A stretch of 64,000 nucleotides of DNA from Marinobacter sp. AC-23. Lineage in GTDB: Bacteria > Pseudomonadota > Gammaproteobacteria > Pseudomonadales > Oleiphilaceae. Positions within the stretch are counted from its first letter, which is position 1; every line of letters begins with the position of its first letter. This document shows, piece by piece, positions 19,142 through 28,129 of this stretch. The DNA lies in NCBI RefSeq assembly GCF_001858325.1, contig NZ_MBPP01000067.1:120220-184219 (forward strand), read 5' to 3'. Below the pieces are notes generated by a model. That model saw only the letters and a program-made list of their open reading frames with translations, was not told where the DNA came from and made no database searches. Both the position numbers and the translations under genes were made by a program.

Positions 19142-19170
19142 TTGACGCCCGTAGGGCGGATCCTTAGTAT
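19142..19170 (+). promoter_or_regulatory. Sigma-70 promoter of the tRNA-Ala/tRNA-Glu unit
   Basis: TTGACG (19142-19147) and TAGTAT (19165-19170) with a 17-base spacer, ending 12 bases before the first tRNA. Near-consensus elements at ideal spacing make this a convincing stable-RNA promoter. Confidence 0.75.
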
Positions 19171-19182
19171 ACGCATCCGTTG

Positions 19183-19258
19183 GGGGCCATAGCTCAGCTG
19201 GGAGAGCGCAACACTGGCAGTGTTGAGGTCGACGGTTCGATCCCGTCTGGCTCCACCA
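19183..19258 (+). tRNA. tRNA-Ala (GGC)
   Basis: 76-base cloverleaf with encoded CCA. Acceptor GGGGCCA pairs with TGGCTCC, including the G3-U70 wobble pair that marks alanine tRNAs. Anticodon stem CAACA/TGTTG closes the loop CTGGCAG, anticodon GGC. The T arm GGTTCGATCC is standard. Confidence 0.97.
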
Positions 19259-19265
19259 ATTTCTA

Positions 19266-19341
19266 GTCCCCTTCGTCTAGTGGCCTAGGACTCCGCCCTT
19301 TCACGGCGGCAACAGGGGTTCGAACCCCCTAGGGGACGCCA
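19266..19341 (+). tRNA. tRNA-Glu (TTC)
   Basis: 76-base cloverleaf with encoded CCA. Acceptor GTCCCCT/AGGGGAC; anticodon loop CTTTCAC, anticodon TTC; T arm GGTTCGAACC. Separated from tRNA-Ala by 7 bases, so co-transcribed; both follow gltX. Confidence 0.97.
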
Positions 19342-19382
19342 ATACGGCTTGACGGTTTAGTCCACCGGATAGCCATCAAAAA

Positions 19383-19405
19383 AACCGCCTTCGGGCGGTT
19401 TTTTT
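19383..19405 (+). terminator. Rho-independent terminator after the tRNAs
   Basis: Stem AACCGCC, loop TTCG, stem GGCGGTT, then a run of T. It closes the gltX-tRNA unit. The A run on the other side lets it also serve the converging QueD-like gene. Confidence 0.88.
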
Positions 19406-19414
19406 GTGCCTGTA

Positions 19415-20266
19415 TTAACGTGAGGCTATGGCGCCTTTGCCAACGCCTTCGTAGGCTTTCACCAGAATAGTGTCTGATGGGAAATCTGCTTTTAGCTGAT
19501 CAGCAATGTGTGCGGCAATGAACTCGACTGTGGTATCTGTGTTCATCATGTAAACGCGCTTTTCAGGCAGGGTCAGGGCAAACTCGCCCTGGTTGGCTTC
19601 ATATTCAAAGGTTATGTAAGCCACGCCGTCTTCTTCAACATGGCGGCGTACGACATCTTCCTCAGAGCCCACATAGATGTCTTGCCATAGCTTGGCCCAA
19701 GAGTGTTCCAGCTCTTCATCGCGTTTTCCATTGCGGTCAACGCGAATAGGTGAGCGGTGGCCGTGGGCTATGCGCTGGCAATTTCCCAAGTGCTTTTTCA
19801 AGCCATGAACATAGTGATAGTAAGCGCCTTCAATGGCGTCCTCCCGAAGATTGATCGCCACGGAGGTTACGTTCGCTGGTAGCACGGCCATCAACTCACG
19901 CTCAAGCAATGCAGCCACTTCAGCTTTATCAACTCGTTCTGCGCAGAGCCATACGATGGCTTCATCCGGTGAACGATGCACAATGTGGCTGCCGTCGGTA
20001 AGGGCCCAAGTGAAAATGTCGGGTGTGTCCTGATCCCAAGAGAGGCCTTCATAGCCTCGGGGGATCACCAATCGGTGATCCACACGCTCGTCGATAATGC
20101 GCTTTATAGTGCGCTTCACATTGCTGAAATCGAATACCATGCCCTGGTCATCAAGCTCACCTCCTAGTACAACGTCGGCAATCCAGCTCTCGCCTACCAG
20201 CCCACGGGTGGCGTCTAGATAAGCGAAATCAATAACGGTGAGGTTGTCTACAAACAGGTGGTTCAT
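19415..20266 (-). CDS. Tandem 6-carboxytetrahydropterin synthase-like (QueD/PTPS fold) protein
   Basis: About 283 residues, twice a normal QueD, with two PTPS-like halves. The first has the QueD-like strand-turn GMVFDFSNVK and VDHRLVIPRG. The second has the zinc/catalytic CQRIAHGHRS motif, then ITFEYEANQGEFALTLPEKR. The family includes enzymes of queuosine and pterin synthesis and uncharacterised long forms in marine gammaproteobacteria. Start at the ATG at 20266 (TTG overlaps just upstream). Whether it makes 6-carboxytetrahydropterin is uncertain because the cysteine and histidines are split over the two halves. Confidence 0.7.
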   Translation of the reverse strand: MNHLFVDNLTVIDFAYLDATRGLVGESWIADVVLGGELDDQGMVFDFSNVKRTIKRIIDERVDHRLVIPRGYEGLSWDQDTPDIFTWALTDGSHIVHRSPDEAIVWLCAERVDKAEVAALLERELMAVLPANVTSVAINLREDAIEGAYYHYVHGLKKHLGNCQRIAHGHRSPIRVDRNGKRDEELEHSWAKLWQDIYVGSEEDVVRRHVEEDGVAYITFEYEANQGEFALTLPEKRVYMMNTDTTVEFIAAHIADQLKADFPSDTILVKAYEGVGKGAIASR

Positions 20267-20401
20267 CAAATTTCCGGGCAGGTATGGTTGAATGATGTGA
20301 GGATTCTAGCAAAAATCCCCAATGAGTGGCCGATCAGGCTTTTGGTCTGAGTCGATTTTTGCCACTGTTTTCATTTTCATCTGTTAATCAGGAGCGACAT
20401 C

Positions 20402-21052
20402 ATAACTGCCTCTCGCCATGACATCGATCAGGAATTTCCGGCACTTATTCTCGCAGCTGGTGCTTCCCGGCGTTTTGGGCGCCCCAAGGCGCTGCTTGCT
20501 CTGAGTGAAGGCGATGGGCGCAAGCGTACGCTGCTGGATTGTGCGATTGGCCAGGGCAGGTTGCTCAGCCGGGATGTACGCGTTGTGTGCGGTGCATGGT
20601 ATCCGTTGGTTCGCTTTCGCTGTCGTATGCAGCCTTCTCGGTGGGTGCCCGTAGCTGATTGGAATGAGGGGGTGGCCACCTCATTGGCGGCGGGTATTCG
20701 CAGCGTAGGGCCGCGAGCAAAGGGTGTGTTTGTGTTGGTTGCAGATCAACCACTGCTTGACAAAGAGGCCCTCAGGGCTTTTGGCGAGGCAGCGAGATGC
20801 TTCCCTGGGTTACCGGCTGCGGCGGATTATGGGCGGCGCCCGGGTGTTCCCGCTTATTTGCCTAGGTGGCTATGGCCTGAGGTACTGGCACTGGAGGGAG
20901 ATAGGGGGGCTGGCAGCGTGCTGGCTAAAGCTAAGGCTACCCGGCTGAATATTCCGGGTGTCCATGAAGACATAGACACGCCAGAAGATTGGGCAAGGAT
21001 TCGCGAGGCGCTTAGCCGAATAGGCCTGCAAGCCAGGCAATTCCCAGACTAA
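20402..21052 (+). CDS. MobA/MocA-like nucleotidyltransferase (molybdopterin cytidylyltransferase type)
   Basis: Nucleotide-binding loop LILAAGASRRFGRPKALL near the start, VLVADQPLLD in the middle, then RRPGVPAYLP and GDRGAGSVL; these fit MocA, which attaches CMP to molybdenum cofactor for xanthine dehydrogenase-type enzymes. The frame is open from about 20381 but has no ATG, GTG or TTG near the AGGAG at 20390-20394; the codon at the right distance is ATA (20402). Either the start is unusual, or one base is lost between the ATG at 20418 and base 20432. No molybdoenzyme gene is adjacent. The 3' end overlaps the converging response regulator. Confidence 0.7.
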   Translation: MTASRHDIDQEFPALILAAGASRRFGRPKALLALSEGDGRKRTLLDCAIGQGRLLSRDVRVVCGAWYPLVRFRCRMQPSRWVPVADWNEGVATSLAAGIRSVGPRAKGVFVLVADQPLLDKEALRAFGEAARCFPGLPAAADYGRRPGVPAYLPRWLWPEVLALEGDRGAGSVLAKAKATRLNIPGVHEDIDTPEDWARIREALSRIGLQARQFPD

Positions 21053-22109
21053 ACACGCCAAGACTAACGGCTAGCCCTACGGTGTAAATTCTGGAGGATG
21101 CGGAGCGCTGCTGCGCCACAAATAAGTCAATCGTGCGCTGCGCAATGTCTTCAGCTGTCTCGCGGGAGATTTCGTGGGCTTGCTGTATGGCTTCAGATTG
21201 CAGTGTCTGCCAGAACTCAGTATCGATGGTCTGAACGCTGGTTATGTGGTCTTTCAGCTCAGCCATGTGGTTGCCGGTGAAGCCAGAGTTTCGCGAGAGC
21301 TCCTTTTTGAGATCCGCAAGTTCCCGGCCCAGATTGAGGTTTACCTCGGCTGCTACTTCATCACGCAGATTTTGGGTGCGCTGCTCTACCATTGAGCTCA
21401 TGGCATTCAGGCGCTCTTCAATCATGCTTTCTTGCTTGCTGCGGGATTCATCCAGGGCCCGCTTCAGGTGATCGAACTGCTCATCAAACAAAGAGCTAAG
21501 TAGTTCGTGAAGGCGGTTATTGACGTGAGTTTTGACAGCAGAGCGGGAAATTTGCTCGATCAGGTCGCTTGTGAGGGGCACGGTGCCAGATGAGCTGCTG
21601 CCATTGAGCACTGGCTCGTCTTCCGTTTGGCGTGGTGACATGTCCAGCGACGCGTCTTCTGGGATCCCTGTGAAGTAGTTGTCCACTTCGGGCTCTGAAT
21701 CAATCAGGGGTGCGGTGGGTAACGCCCCCTCGGTTACGTCGATTGCCAACTGCTCGAGCACCAAGCCTAGCCCGTCAGGTTGTGTTGGTTTGGTCAGAAT
21801 GTTGTAGACCCCAAAATTTCTCGCTTCTTTTGTGAACGAAGACGACTTTTGAGAGGTACACATAATGATCGGTATGCCAGCGGTGTTCGGGTTGCTCTTG
21901 ATAGCCTTGGTGGCTTCCACGCCGTTCATTCCAGGCATCAGATGATCCATAAAAATGACATCCGGATGCTCATTGCTACTGAGAAAGTCCAGAGCCTCTT
22001 CGGCAGAGCAGGCCATGTTCACCTGCATGTCACGGTGTTCCAGCAATTTGCTTAGTGCAAACCTGGCCACCTTGGAGTCGTCTACCAAAAGAGCATTTTT
22101 GATCGCCAT
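21012..22109 (-). CDS. Response regulator with coiled coil and C-terminal membrane anchor
   Basis: 365 residues. An N-terminal CheY-like receiver (1-125) has all key residues: acidic pair LLVDDSK, phospho-Asp in VIFMDHLMPGMNG, Thr in IIMCTSQ, and Lys in LTKPTQP. A polar linker follows to about 185, then a long helical coiled-coil part (about 190-335; SRSKQESMIEERLNAMSSMV) and one hydrophobic helix at the extreme C-terminus (YTVGLAVSLGVFSLGIAWLA). No output DNA-binding or enzyme domain is seen. It is likely tail-anchored in the inner membrane and works by protein contact. A PEGA/MORN protein is encoded just upstream on the same strand. Confidence 0.82.
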   Translation of the reverse strand: MAIKNALLVDDSKVARFALSKLLEHRDMQVNMACSAEEALDFLSSNEHPDVIFMDHLMPGMNGVEATKAIKSNPNTAGIPIIMCTSQKSSSFTKEARNFGVYNILTKPTQPDGLGLVLEQLAIDVTEGALPTAPLIDSEPEVDNYFTGIPEDASLDMSPRQTEDEPVLNGSSSSGTVPLTSDLIEQISRSAVKTHVNNRLHELLSSLFDEQFDHLKRALDESRSKQESMIEERLNAMSSMVEQRTQNLRDEVAAEVNLNLGRELADLKKELSRNSGFTGNHMAELKDHITSVQTIDTEFWQTLQSEAIQQAHEISRETAEDIAQRTIDLFVAQQRSASSRIYTVGLAVSLGVFSLGIAWLAGLFG

Positions 22110-22265
22110 CTCACTACCTCAAGCTGTTACTTCAATCGCGTTGGATATCGGGCTAGAGTTACCAGCCTTCCAATTTCGGGCACTGTGTTGCCCTGTAGCT
22201 TTTGTCCCGATAACACACGCCGGGCTCTGACGTACGGGCGGTGAACAACTCACCGGCCGCTGTGG

Positions 22266-23510
22266 TCAGGCGTACCTGCCATAGGGTTCACCGTGGCGGA
22301 AAGTTGCCTCGATAGAGCTGCCATTCGGGTTGCTTAGTAAACCATTTCCGTGGAACTTGCCTTCGATGTATTCGCCTTCGTATTTCTTGCCGTTGGCAAA
22401 AACTTCCGAGCCGCTGCCATGGAAGGTGCCATTGGAAAAGTCGCCTTCATAATGGCGGCCATCGGGGTAGGTGAGAGTGCCGCGTCCGTGGAAGTCGCTG
22501 TTGCGGAAGTTTCCTACGTATAGCATGCCCTCGGCGGTGGCCTGGGACCCATGGCCGTTCAGCCGCCCCTGTGACCATTGTCCGGTCAGGATATCACCAT
22601 TGGTAAGCGTGAGCGTACCCTGGCCATGAAACGCATTTTCCTTAAACTGGCCGGTATAATTAGAGCCGTCTGCTTCGCGCCACACGCCTTCGCCGGTGCG
22701 CTTGCCGTCCTCCCAGTCGCCTTCATAACGGCTGCCATCGGGGTACCACGCTGCCCCTGCGCCGTGAAAGGCGCCGTCTATAAAATGACCTTCGTATCTT
22801 AGGCCGTCGCTGTCTTCATAGGTTCCGTCACCGGTTTTTACACCACCTACCCAAGAGCCGTTCTGGTAGTTGACGGTGGTGTAGGCTTCCAGTTTGCCTA
22901 CCAGCGTAAGCTCATTGCCGGCACCTAATGCGACAGTTTGTTGCCAGGGTTTGAAGCCAGCCTTACTTATCGTAATGTCATATTTCCCGGGGGCCAGCTC
23001 AAGATCGAGGCGAGTTTGGCCATAAGCTTTGCCATTTATGTCAACATGATCTCCCACTACGTTCGAGCGCAGAATAAGAGCGCCGGTAGTTGGGGTTGGG
23101 GTTGGGGCCTGAGCCTCCTCGGGAGCGGGTTTTTGTGCAACCGCCGTGTAGTCGCCCATGGCGGCTAGGGGCTCAGCTGAAGCAACTTGAAGGGGTTCTT
23201 CCGGGAACTGGGGCATGCGGAAAGGCTCAATGCTAACTGCTGGTTGTTCCGGTTCAGCTTCAGGTTTGATCGCGGTCTCGGCTACAGTCTCAACTGCAGG
23301 CGCGGGATCAGCGATCGGAGCCTCGGCAATGGCTGGTGGTGGGAGCTCCGCCGCTGGTTTGCGGACCGCCTTTGGCGATTGGCTGTTTTGCACAGTTTGC
23401 TGAGTAGTTTCTTCAGTGGGTAACTCATCACGAACCGACGCAAAGCCAGCCGTAACCAAAAGCATAAGAGCCAGAGCATTCAAAAATAGAAGTGGTCTGA
23501 AATCGACCAT
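22266..23510 (-). CDS. PEGA and MORN-repeat envelope protein
   Basis: 414 residues: signal peptide/anchor (1-24), a long Pro/Ala/Glu-rich disordered region (25-143), a PEGA domain (about 145-210; LELAPGKYDITISKAGFKPW), then about nine MORN repeats of 23 residues (pattern YEGxFxxGxFHGxGxxxYPDG). MORN repeats form an extended beta sheet that binds lipids or proteins; PEGA domains are surface or envelope modules. Probably periplasmic or surface exposed. GAGG precedes the ATG. Function unknown. It lies about 157 bases upstream of the tail-anchored response regulator and may share its transcript. Confidence 0.85.
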   Translation of the reverse strand: MVDFRPLLFLNALALMLLVTAGFASVRDELPTEETTQQTVQNSQSPKAVRKPAAELPPPAIAEAPIADPAPAVETVAETAIKPEAEPEQPAVSIEPFRMPQFPEEPLQVASAEPLAAMGDYTAVAQKPAPEEAQAPTPTPTTGALILRSNVVGDHVDINGKAYGQTRLDLELAPGKYDITISKAGFKPWQQTVALGAGNELTLVGKLEAYTTVNYQNGSWVGGVKTGDGTYEDSDGLRYEGHFIDGAFHGAGAAWYPDGSRYEGDWEDGKRTGEGVWREADGSNYTGQFKENAFHGQGTLTLTNGDILTGQWSQGRLNGHGSQATAEGMLYVGNFRNSDFHGRGTLTYPDGRHYEGDFSNGTFHGSGSEVFANGKKYEGEYIEGKFHGNGLLSNPNGSSIEATFRHGEPYGRYA

Positions 23511-23623
23511 GGCGGAACCTCTTAATCCAGCATTCTACAAATTCGGTAGCCGTTTCATCTTAACCAGCGAATGCCAGGATATGTAACAGAAAGTGTCTGA
23601 ACTTGACGAGAATGCTGGCTAAA

Positions 23624-24084
23624 TCACACTTTGGCCGGAAGTTGATCATGGTTGAGTTGCTCCCATGCCCGCATGTAAACATCGGCCTCGTATTCGTAGG
23701 GCGACCGGAACGGGGTGAGAACAAAATCAAAGATCAGAAAGAAAAAGCCAACAGAGGCCCACGCAATAGCCAGAGTGCTGAGTGTTGTAGCCTGAACTTC
23801 GGGGTTGGCGCTCACGAAATCTTGCAGCAGAGGGATTAAATCCGACGCCATAACAACCGGGTTGAAGCTTGCGAGCACGAAGGTACCCAGAAAACCATAA
23901 AGACGGGGAAGAAGCCAAACGACCAGAGCAGGCGGCGTGCCAGATAGATGAAAACCTCGCGCCAGAAGCGCTGTCTGACCTCCGGAGATTTTTGGATGCG
24001 CTCAAGATATTGTCGACGTTCTGCCCAATAGGCGGCCACTTCGGGAGCCTGCGCGGCGGTTTTGAGGCCTGAGGGTGTGTTCAT
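23624..24084 (-). CDS. Two-helix membrane protein of unknown function (one apparent frameshift)
   Basis: From the ATG at 24084: a basic, helical N-terminus (YWAERRQYLERIQKSPEVRQ), a first hydrophobic helix (FGFFPVF...FVLASFNPV), a short loop, a second helix (LAIAWASVGFFFLIFDFVL) and a polar tail. Restoring one base in the AAA at 23899-23901 joins the two frames through YGFLGTFVLASF, giving 153 residues. No family recognised. It is read divergently from the M16 peptidase gene, with 100 bases between the start codons. Confidence 0.6.
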
Positions 24085-24184
24085 GGGTCTGGGTGCTGCC
24101 TTATCTCTGTGGGACGCGTACATGATAATTGATACTACGTGTTACCCTGTCATTCTCCAATTGTTTAACGACAGGATAGTTTGA

Positions 24185-27108
24185 ATGGCTGCAGTGATCG
24201 ATAACGCAACCCATCCGGCTTTTGAGAAGCTTCGCAGTCACCGGATAGATACGCTCAATCTTGATGTTGAAGAGTATCGCCACAAAAAAACCGGTGCCCG
24301 CCACCTCCATCTTGCGGCGGATAACGACGAAAACGTATTTTTTGTGGCGCTGAGAACCTTTCCGATGGATTCGACCGGCGTTGCTCATGTGCTTGAGCAC
24401 ACGGCGCTGTGCGGCAGTGAACGCTACCCGGTTCGCGATCCGTTTTTCATGATGATTCGCCGCTCGCTCAATACGTTTATGAACGCGTTCACCAGCAGCG
24501 ATTGGACGGCTTATCCGTTCGCGAGCATGAACCGCAAAGATTTTGACAATCTTTTGTCGGTTTATATGGACTCGGTGTTTTTCTCCAAGTTGGATCCCCT
24601 GGACTTCGCCCAGGAAGGTCACCGGCTGGAATTTGAGAAGCCAGATGACCCAAGCACAGACCTAGTGTACCGGGGTGTTGTGTATAACGAGATGAAAGGT
24701 GCCATGAGCGCGCCCACCTCACAACTTTGGCAGAACCTGAGTAGCCACCTGTTCCCGACCACTACTTACCATTACAACAGCGGCGGGGAACCGGATCATA
24801 TCGTTGATTTGAGTTACGACGACCTGATCCGTTTTTATCGGCATCATTACCACCCGAGCAATGCGATTTTTGCCACCTATGGCAACATTCCGGCCCATGA
24901 GCACCACGAACGGTTTGAAGAGCTTGCGCTCAAGCGTTTCGACAAACTGGATATCGAATTGCCAGTGCGCGATGAGAAGCGCATGTACGCACCGGTTCGT
25001 GTGGAACAGGGCTACGGCGTAAGTGAAGGTGAAGACACGGATAACAAAACTCACATTGTTGTGGGCTGGTTGCTGGGTCACAGCTTTGATCTGCAGGAAA
25101 ACCTGGAAGGGCAGTTGTTGTCTGCTGTATTGCTGGAAAACAGCGCTCCCCACTGATGCGAGCGCTGGAAACAACGGATATTGGTCTTGCGCCTTCTCCT
25201 ATGTGCGGGCTGGAAGATTCCAACCGGGAAATGACGTTTGTCTGTGGCATTGAAGGCAGTGAGCCCGAGAAGCAAAAAGATCTGGAAGGCCTACTCGAAA
25301 GCACGCTTCAGAAAGTTGTTGATGATGGCGTCAGCGAGGAGCGCTTGGAAGCCATTCTTCATCAGCTGGAATTGCACCAGCGTGAAATTGCCGGGGACAG
25401 CTTCCCCTATGGTCTGCAGCTAATTATGAGCGCGATTTCGCCCATGGTTCACGGGGGCGATCCCGTTGAGTTGCTTGATTTGGAGCCTGTGCTTGCAACC
25501 TTGCGGGAAAAAATTCGTGATCCCCAGTACATTCCCGGGCTTATTCGCAACAAGCTGCTGAATAACCCGCATAGGGTAACGCTCACGCTGCGCCCGGATG
25601 ACCAGCTGGATGCACGTCGCCAGCAAGCGATCCGTGAAGCTCTCGCCAAGCGCAAGGCAGAGCTTTCCAGCGAAGAAGTCACCCAGATCGTTGAGCGCGC
25701 GCAAGCGCTGGAAGAGCGCCAGATGCGCAAGGATGACGACTCCATTTTGCCGAAAGTGGATCTCACCGATGTGCCGCTGCAAATGCCGGAACCCGAGGGT
25801 CGGTTTGATGGTGAAATTTCTGCAACTGTTTTTGCGCGGGGCACCAACGGCCTGATTTACGAGCAGGTGGTACTTCCTCTGCCGGATCTGACCGAAGAAG
25901 AGTTGCTGTTGCTGCCGTATTACAGTGCCCTGATTTCGGAAGTTGGTTGTGGCGATCTGGACTACCTGCAGATGCAGGATAGAATTTCAGCCGAATCTGG
26001 AGGTATTGGTGCCTCCTTCACCGCCAAAGGCCGTATTGATGACGTTCAGGCTCTGTCGGGTTATATGATTTTCAGCGGTAAGGCGTTGGCTCGCAATCGA
26101 ATGGCACTGACTAAGCTGCTTCGGGACGTATATACCAGCGCCCGCTTTGATGAGACAGATCGCATTCGGGAAATCATTGCCCAGATTCGTGCTCGTCGTG
26201 AACAGGCGGTCACAGGCAGTGGTCACGCGCTGGCCATGGGTGCCGCAGCACAAGGCCTAAGTACTGGCTCCTGGTTGGCGTTCCGTCTTGGAGGCCTGGC
26301 AGGTATTCGGGGCACCAAAGAATTGGATCAGTCCTTGAAGGATCCGGCTGCGCTTGATGCGTTTTGCCAGAGCCTTGCCAAGCTGCACAGCCGAATTCGC
26401 AAGCAGGCGCGGGAGTTCCTGGTCATTGGCGAGGAAGAGCACCTTCCGGCTCTGATCGACGACCTTAAATCCTGCTGGCAGGATGAAGAAGGCGTTGAAT
26501 CGTCGCGCTGGAGCATGGAGCCCGTTAGCTTTGAGACTCGCGAAGCCTGGCTAACCTCTACCCAGGTTAACTTCTGCGCTCGCGCATACAGTACGGTGCC
26601 AATTGATCATCCGGATGCGGCTGCGCTAACCGTGCTGGGCGGCTTCCTGCGTAACGGCTATCTGCACAGAGCCATTCGTGAAAAAGGGGGCGCATACGGT
26701 GGCGGCGCGGCTCAAGATAGCGTGAATGGTAACTTCCGCTTTTTCTCCTATCGCGACCCACGGTTGGCGGAAACCCTTGAGGACTTCGACAACGCGTTGC
26801 TATGGCTTCAGGAAACTGACCATGAATATCAGGAACTGGAAGAGTCTATTCTTGGGGTGATTGGGCAGTTGGATCGTCCGCGTTCCCCAGCGGGTGCTGC
26901 ACGCCATGCCTTCCACAATAAACTGTTCGGGCGCAGCCCAGAGCAGCGGGCACGCTTTAGAGAGCGAGTATTATCGGTAACCCTTGAGGATCTCAAGCGG
27001 GTTGCAACCACTTGGCTGGTGCCGGAAAAGGCAAGCACGGCCGTGGTAACAGGCCCTGAAAACCGCAGTTTGGTTGAAGGGCTTGGCTTGAGCATTCAGG
27101 AACTGTAA
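24185..27108 (+). CDS. M16C zinc metallopeptidase, PreP-like (one apparent frameshift)
   Basis: Insulinase-family peptidase of about 974 residues, the size of presequence-protease/Cym1 relatives, which degrade peptides up to about 65 residues inside a closed chamber. The inverted zinc motif HVLEH (about residue 73) is followed by the third-ligand region VVYNEMKGAM. A second, inactive M16 half ends with FLRNGYLHRAIREKGGAYGG. Starts at 24185 with AGGA upstream. The frame breaks at 25146-25151: one more T or C in GCTCCCC joins LLENSA to PLMRALETTD. Cytosolic by lack of a leader. A hairpin follows the stop. Confidence 0.9.
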
Positions 27109-27114
27109 GTAAAC

Positions 27115-27144
27115 AGTAGGCAGGCCGGTCGCGGTCTGCCTACT
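27115..27144. terminator. Bidirectional hairpin between the M16 gene and ppsR
   Basis: AGTAGGCAG and CTGCCTACT form a perfect 9-bp stem around a 12-base loop, between two converging genes. There is no strong T run on either side, so it may be an inefficient terminator or only a transcript-stabilising hairpin. Confidence 0.45.
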
Positions 27145-27162
27145 TACTTCTGCAATGAGCCT

Positions 27163-27978
27163 TTAGCGATTCCGCTTCAAGCCCGTGGTCACCATGATGC
27201 GCGTCGAGATTTCTTCCACAGAATAGGATGTGGTGTTCAGAAACGGAATGCGCTCCCTTCGGTAAATCAGTTCAATTTCTTCAATTTCGAGCATGCACTG
27301 CTTGATGGACGAGTAACGAGAATTAGGGCGCCGCTCATTGCGAATGGTGGCCAGTCTCTCAGGTTCAATCGTCAGGCCGAAGATCTTTTCCTTGTGGGGT
27401 CGCAGTGCCTTGGGCAACTGTTGGTCTGACAGATCCTCTTCAGTAATTGGGTAGTTGGCGGCTTTGACACCATACTGCAGCGCGAGATACAAACAGGTGG
27501 GGGTTTTGCCGCTGCGCGATGCGCCTACAAGAATCAGATCCGCCTCATCATAATGCCGTGTGCGGGCTCCATCATCGTTGTCCAGTGCGAAGTTCACAGC
27601 GTGAATACGGCGCTCATAGACGCCTTCGTTGTTGATCGCGTGGGATTTGCCAACGGAGTAGGATGAGGACGACTGCAACTCGGTTTCCAGTGGGCTCAGG
27701 AAAGTCCCGAATATGTCCACCATAAAACCTTGCGCATCTGAGATAATGTCACGGATAGCGCTGTCTACAATGGTGTCGAAGATCAGCGGTCGGGCGCCAT
27801 CGATTTCTGTGGCTGTGTTTATGCGTTTAACCATGTCCCGGGCTTTTTCAACGTCGTCGATATAGGGTACGGTTATGCGCTCAAATTCAATTTTTTCGAA
27901 TTGGGCCAATAGGCTATGGCCGAGAGCCTCGGCGGTCAGGCCGGTGCCATCGGAAATAAAGAAGGCTGTACGTTTCAT
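27163..27978 (-). CDS. ppsR: Phosphoenolpyruvate synthase regulatory kinase/phosphorylase (DUF299)
   Basis: Bifunctional enzyme that inactivates PEP synthase by ADP-dependent phosphorylation of a threonine and reactivates it by Pi-dependent dephosphorylation. Features: N-terminal FFISDGTGLTAEALGHSLLA, nucleotide loop GASRSGKTPT, and IYRRERIPFLNTT near the end. The ATG at 27978 gives 271 residues, the family size; the upstream start at 28029 is less likely. It is divergent from ppsA, its target, across about 150 bases, so both may share a control region. Confidence 0.93.
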   Translation of the reverse strand: MKRTAFFISDGTGLTAEALGHSLLAQFEKIEFERITVPYIDDVEKARDMVKRINTATEIDGARPLIFDTIVDSAIRDIISDAQGFMVDIFGTFLSPLETELQSSSSYSVGKSHAINNEGVYERRIHAVNFALDNDDGARTRHYDEADLILVGASRSGKTPTCLYLALQYGVKAANYPITEEDLSDQQLPKALRPHKEKIFGLTIEPERLATIRNERRPNSRYSSIKQCMLEIEEIELIYRRERIPFLNTTSYSVEEISTRIMVTTGLKRNR

Positions 27979-28129
27979 GGTGTTGTTCCGGCTCCCTAGG
28001 TAAAATCCGAAGGTTACAGTATCATACACGCCAAGTTAGAGACTCCGCAGTGGTTGTTATCCGCTTTTTACGCTTGATACCGCTGGCCCGGTTTTATTCT
28101 TTGTTATACAGATTCGAGGGAGACACGCT

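Noticed and set aside
22270..22800. Regular repeats that could suggest a CRISPR or satellite array
   Set aside because: The 69-base period is the coding of 23-residue MORN repeats; units vary at the DNA level and have no spacers.
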